Assembly: GCA_029934735.1 (NCBI GenBank)
Contig: JAOZLR010000069.1
Coordinates: 1-10,000, forward strand
Direction: 5' to 3'
Length of the DNA: 10,000 nt
DNA from: Bacteroidales bacterium
GTDB taxonomy: Bacteria > Bacteroidota > Bacteroidia > Bacteroidales > JAADJA01
In this document: positions 7,832 through 10,000 of the stretch, in pieces
How positions within the stretch are numbered: position 1 is the stretch's first letter
Layout of the letters: every line of letters begins with the position of its first letter
The notes under the pieces: generated by a model
The model's database searches: none
Told to the model about the DNA's origin: nothing
The model's input: only the letters and a program-made list of their open reading frames with translations
Position numbers and translations under genes: made by a program

Positions 7832-7941
7832 TCCCTTTTTAACTTTGCGAATTTATTATCATCTAACTTCAAACCGAGTAATATAGCCTGTAACTATTAC
7901 AAGCTAATTAGCCAAAGTTTAGATAACAATATAAAAAGGGA
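7832..7941 (-). promoter_or_regulatory. candidate structured RNA leader ahead of the receptor gene
   Basis: The minus-strand transcript can form three nested helices. P1 is 10 perfect pairs, 7932-7941 with 7832-7841. P2 is about 16 pairs, 7915-7931 with 7854-7869, with one bulged base at 7918. P3 is 10 pairs, 7897-7906 with 7884-7893, around a 3-nt loop. The three non-Watson-Crick positions in P2 and P3 (7858/7927, 7860/7925, 7888/7902) are all G-U pairs on the minus strand but A-C mismatches on the plus strand, which favours an RNA made in the direction of the genes. P1 starts 12 nt after the small upstream gene ends and closes 38 nt before the receptor ATG. No U-run follows P1, so it is not a simple terminator. 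It matches no riboswitch I know. The pairs are read by eye and no energy was computed. Confidence 0.4.
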
Positions 7942-7953
7942 TAAGTCAGGAAT

Positions 7954-8373
7954 CTAACACAAAATTGAGGACAACTCAAAAACTGACAATTCAGAAAACA
8001 GTCTTTTGTCAGGATATTTATAAAAGAAGGAAAAACTATTGGTATTCGGTTCTATAAATTCATTGTTGATAAAAGGTATTGTAAAAAGCAATGATGTAAT
8101 TTGAGCCAGAGAAGTTCTGGTTCTCTTTTTAGAAATATAATCATTTTGAATCTTATATTCTTCAATTGTACAATCGCAAGGTTCGGTATGGTGATGTTTT
8201 TCTTCATCGTGACAACAGCTTTGGCTGTCACACGTAGCAGGGGTTTGATTATAAGTAATATCACATTGGACTCCATCACAAACGCTGCAATCAAGATGAT
8301 TCTCAATAATAACTCCTGTTGAGAAAACAATGTATAGTAACAATACTAAATATGATGCAATATTTCTTTTCAT
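7954..8373 (-). CDS. small secreted Cys/His-rich protein, HYC_CC_PP-like
   Basis: Starting at the ATG at 8373 this is 139 residues (an in-frame TTG three codons earlier lies inside the promoter box and is less likely). A hydrophobic N-terminal segment (about 5-23, SYLVLLLYIVFSTGVII) looks like a signal peptide or anchor. A metal-ligand-rich region (about 26-70) follows: DCSVCDGVQC, then a run with SQSCCHDEEKHHHTEPCDC. The C-terminal half is plain, with a hydrophobic stretch (SLLFTIPFI), and the protein ends in cysteine. The layout resembles the HYC_CC_PP family of Bacteroidota, which lies near HMA and TonB receptor genes, although the HYC motif itself reads HLDC here. A role in binding or sensing a metal at the envelope is inferred. 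The exact function is unknown. Confidence 0.75.
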   Translation of the reverse strand: MKRNIASYLVLLLYIVFSTGVIIENHLDCSVCDGVQCDITYNQTPATCDSQSCCHDEEKHHHTEPCDCTIEEYKIQNDYISKKRTRTSLAQITSLLFTIPFINNEFIEPNTNSFSFFYKYPDKRLFSELSVFELSSILC

Positions 8374-8379
8374 CGTTTG

Positions 8380-8387
8380 CAAAGGTA
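8380..8387 (-). promoter_or_regulatory. putative -7 promoter box for the small Cys/His-rich gene
   Basis: The minus strand reads TACCTTTG followed by C, a full match to the Bacteroidota TAnnTTTG box. It ends 6 bp before the ATG at 8373, so transcription would begin at or just before the start codon and the message would be almost leaderless. No convincing TTTG is seen at -33. If this box is used, the TTG at 8382-8380 cannot be the start codon. Confidence 0.4.
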
Positions 8388-8455
8388 AACAATAAATATG
8401 GGTTTTTGTTTCATTATAGTTAGATTTTCTACTTCCAGATATTTTACTTTTTCAT

Positions 8456-9907
8456 TCAAGACTTCTTACTTCTGATGAAATAAAATCCGATAAAAGTTAT
8501 AAGACCGTTAACCACAAGCAATTCAAAGCCGAATTTATATCCAGCAAAAATCTGTTCGGAGTACAAACTAAGAAAATAACAAATTACCGGAGAAATCAAT
8601 GCAACTATTGGAACAAATTTGTCCTTCACCTTATATTTTGTAAAAAGCCCGAACGAAAACATTCCAAGTAACGGTCCGTAAGTATATCCTGCAATGGTGA
8701 ATAATTTCGCAATTACAGCCTGATCGTTTATTTCCCGAAACAGTATCACAGTAAAAAGCACAATTAACGAAATGCCAATATGAACATATGTTCGGGTTCT
8801 TATCTTATCTTTTTCTGAAACATTTTTTCTCTTCTCTATTCCCAGGAAGTCAACACTAAAGGATGTGGTTAAAGCAGTAAGAGCGCTATCTGCACTAGAA
8901 TAGGCTGCAGCTATTAATCCTATAATGAATGTCATTCCTGCAAAGGTTCCAAGATATTTAATTGATATCATCGGAAACAAATCATCAGTTAGTACGGGGA
9001 TTGTTATTCCGGAGCTGCCGGCATAAATAAATAATGACGCTCCAAGGAAAAGAAAAATCAGATTTACTGGAACGAGTATCCAGCTAAGTGTGATTACATT
9101 TTTCTGCGAATCTTTTAATGTGCGACAACTCAGGTTTTTCTGCATCATGTCCTGATCAAGCCCGGTCATAACAATAGCAATGAATGCCCCGCTGATAAAT
9201 TGCTTTCCGTAAAAAAGCTTACTGTGCCAATCAGTATAAACAATCTTAGAATAGCTGCTATCAGCTACCATATTTATAAGAGCTCCTAAATCAACATTTA
9301 AAGCTTTAACAATAAGGTAAATGGACACGACAACCGATAAAAGCATAAAAGTCGTTTGCAATGTATCTGTCCAAACAATCGTTTTTATCCCCCCTTTGAA
9401 AGTATATAGCCATATTAAAAATATAAAGAGGCTGATAGTAACAGCAAAAGGTATATTCCATTCATCAAAGACAAAAATCTGAAGAATATTTACGACAAGA
9501 AACATCCTGAAGGAAGCACCAATAATACGTGATAGCAGGAAATAAAAGGAACCGGTTTTGTATGACCAGAATCCAAATCGTGTATTAAGGTAAGAATATA
9601 TTGATGTTAGCTTCAATTTGTAATATAGAGGCAGGAGAATGTATGCGATAGCGTAATATCCCACAATATAGCCAAATACGACCATCATATAAGATAACTG
9701 TGTTTTCCCGACCCATCCCGGAATAGAAATAAATGTAACGCCCGACAATGAGGCTCCTATCATACCATAAGCAACTACAAACCAGGGAGACTTTTTATTT
9801 CCAACGAAAAAGGACTGATTGTCCGCCTTGCGTGATGTTACAAACGACACCACAAACAAGAGTGCTGTGTACGACAGAAAAACCAGAAGGATTAATTGAG
9901 GAGACAC
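8456..9907 (-). CDS. sodium:solute symporter (SSS family)
   Basis: This 483-residue inner-membrane protein couples sodium entry to uptake of a small solute. About 13 hydrophobic segments cover its length, as expected for the LeuT-fold SSS family. Family marks are YGMIGASLSGVTFISIPGW (47-65), the GGIKTIVWTDTLQ block (172-184), GLDQDMMQKNLSCRTLKDSQK (249-269), and AAAYSSADSALTALTTS (333-349), whose serines (337, 338) fall where the second sodium site lies. The start is GTG at 9907; the next in-frame ATG would remove the first membrane segment, so GTG is preferred. Stop is TGA at 8458-8456. The substrate cannot be told from the sequence: family members carry sugars, amino acids, sialic acid, carboxylates and others. 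It is 82 bp upstream of the metal module and need not share its role. Confidence 0.92.
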   Translation of the reverse strand: MSPQLILLVFLSYTALLFVVSFVTSRKADNQSFFVGNKKSPWFVVAYGMIGASLSGVTFISIPGWVGKTQLSYMMVVFGYIVGYYAIAYILLPLYYKLKLTSIYSYLNTRFGFWSYKTGSFYFLLSRIIGASFRMFLVVNILQIFVFDEWNIPFAVTISLFIFLIWLYTFKGGIKTIVWTDTLQTTFMLLSVVVSIYLIVKALNVDLGALINMVADSSYSKIVYTDWHSKLFYGKQFISGAFIAIVMTGLDQDMMQKNLSCRTLKDSQKNVITLSWILVPVNLIFLFLGASLFIYAGSSGITIPVLTDDLFPMISIKYLGTFAGMTFIIGLIAAAYSSADSALTALTTSFSVDFLGIEKRKNVSEKDKIRTRTYVHIGISLIVLFTVILFREINDQAVIAKLFTIAGYTYGPLLGMFSFGLFTKYKVKDKFVPIVALISPVICYFLSLYSEQIFAGYKFGFELLVVNGLITFIGFYFIRSKKS

Positions 9908-9950
9908 TTAGATATTAATTTACAATTTAAGATTCATTTGTTAAGATTTC

Positions 9951-9964
9951 TGCAAAACTTTGCA
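9951..9964. promoter_or_regulatory. 14-bp palindrome upstream of the symporter gene
   Basis: TGCAAA-AC-TTTGCA is a perfect 6-bp inverted repeat around a 2-bp centre, 44 bp before the symporter GTG. On the minus strand it overlaps AAGTTTTG (9960-9953), one mismatch from TAnnTTTG, so it may be an operator lying on the promoter. The rest of 9908-10000 is AT-rich and holds no gene I can support. Confidence 0.28.
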
Positions 9965-10000
9965 AATCAGGGAAAACAAAATCAATCAAGTCCATATTTT

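Noticed and set aside
7840..7847. TAACTTTG on the plus strand, a full match to the -7 box, which could drive an antisense RNA.
   Set aside because: There is no -33 element at the right distance and no plus-strand gene to serve; it also lies within the predicted RNA helix region, where the sequence is explained otherwise.
7832..7941. A miniature inverted-repeat transposon (10-bp terminal repeats).
   Set aside because: The flanks show no target-site duplication, and the internal nested pairing with strand-specific G-U pairs fits an RNA element better.
8374..8382. TTG at 8382-8380 as start codon of the Cys/His-rich gene (three extra residues, MQT).
   Set aside because: The TTG is part of the TACCTTTGC box, and the ATG at 8373 gives a clean MKRN signal-peptide start.

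Overview
The window looks like chromosome of a low-GC member of the Bacteroidota. The evidence is a type III glutamine synthetase, a TonB-dependent receptor with a carboxypeptidase-like N-terminal domain, a Cys/His-rich HYC-type secreted protein, promoter-like boxes matching the Bacteroidota -7 consensus TAnnTTTG, and A-rich gene leaders without clear Shine-Dalgarno sequences. Genus cannot be fixed; a Bacteroidales or Flavobacteriia relative is a reasonable guess. All eight complete genes lie on the minus strand, so transcription runs from high to low coordinates. I see no tRNA, rRNA, CRISPR array or insertion sequence.

Reading in the direction of transcription: (1) 9907-8456, a sodium:solute symporter. 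(2) 8373-5187, a metal-handling module: a small secreted Cys/His-rich protein, a 730-residue TonB-dependent receptor with a Cys-Cys pair in its plug, and a secreted heavy-metal-associated (HMA) domain protein. The last two are 12 bp apart and surely one operon. The 160-bp gap before the receptor can fold, as minus-strand RNA, into a long nested stem structure. (3) 5000-2814, glutamine synthetase III, probably a single-gene unit. (4) 2667-896, clpS-nfeD-floA, a tight operon joining the N-end-rule adaptor of the Clp protease to a flotillin and its NfeD partner, closed by a strong intrinsic terminator at 844-874. (5) 753-106, a stand-alone class III nucleotide cyclase with its own promoter-like region and a 15-bp palindrome. 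(6) The last 67-94 bases hold the possible start of another gene running off the window.

Most of this is household accessory content: ammonia assimilation, membrane microdomains, protein quality control and metal uptake or resistance. The least explained parts are the structured RNA candidate ahead of the receptor gene and the single-domain cyclase, which resembles in size and layout the cyclases of signalling or anti-phage (Pycsar-type) systems but keeps residues typical of adenylate cyclases.
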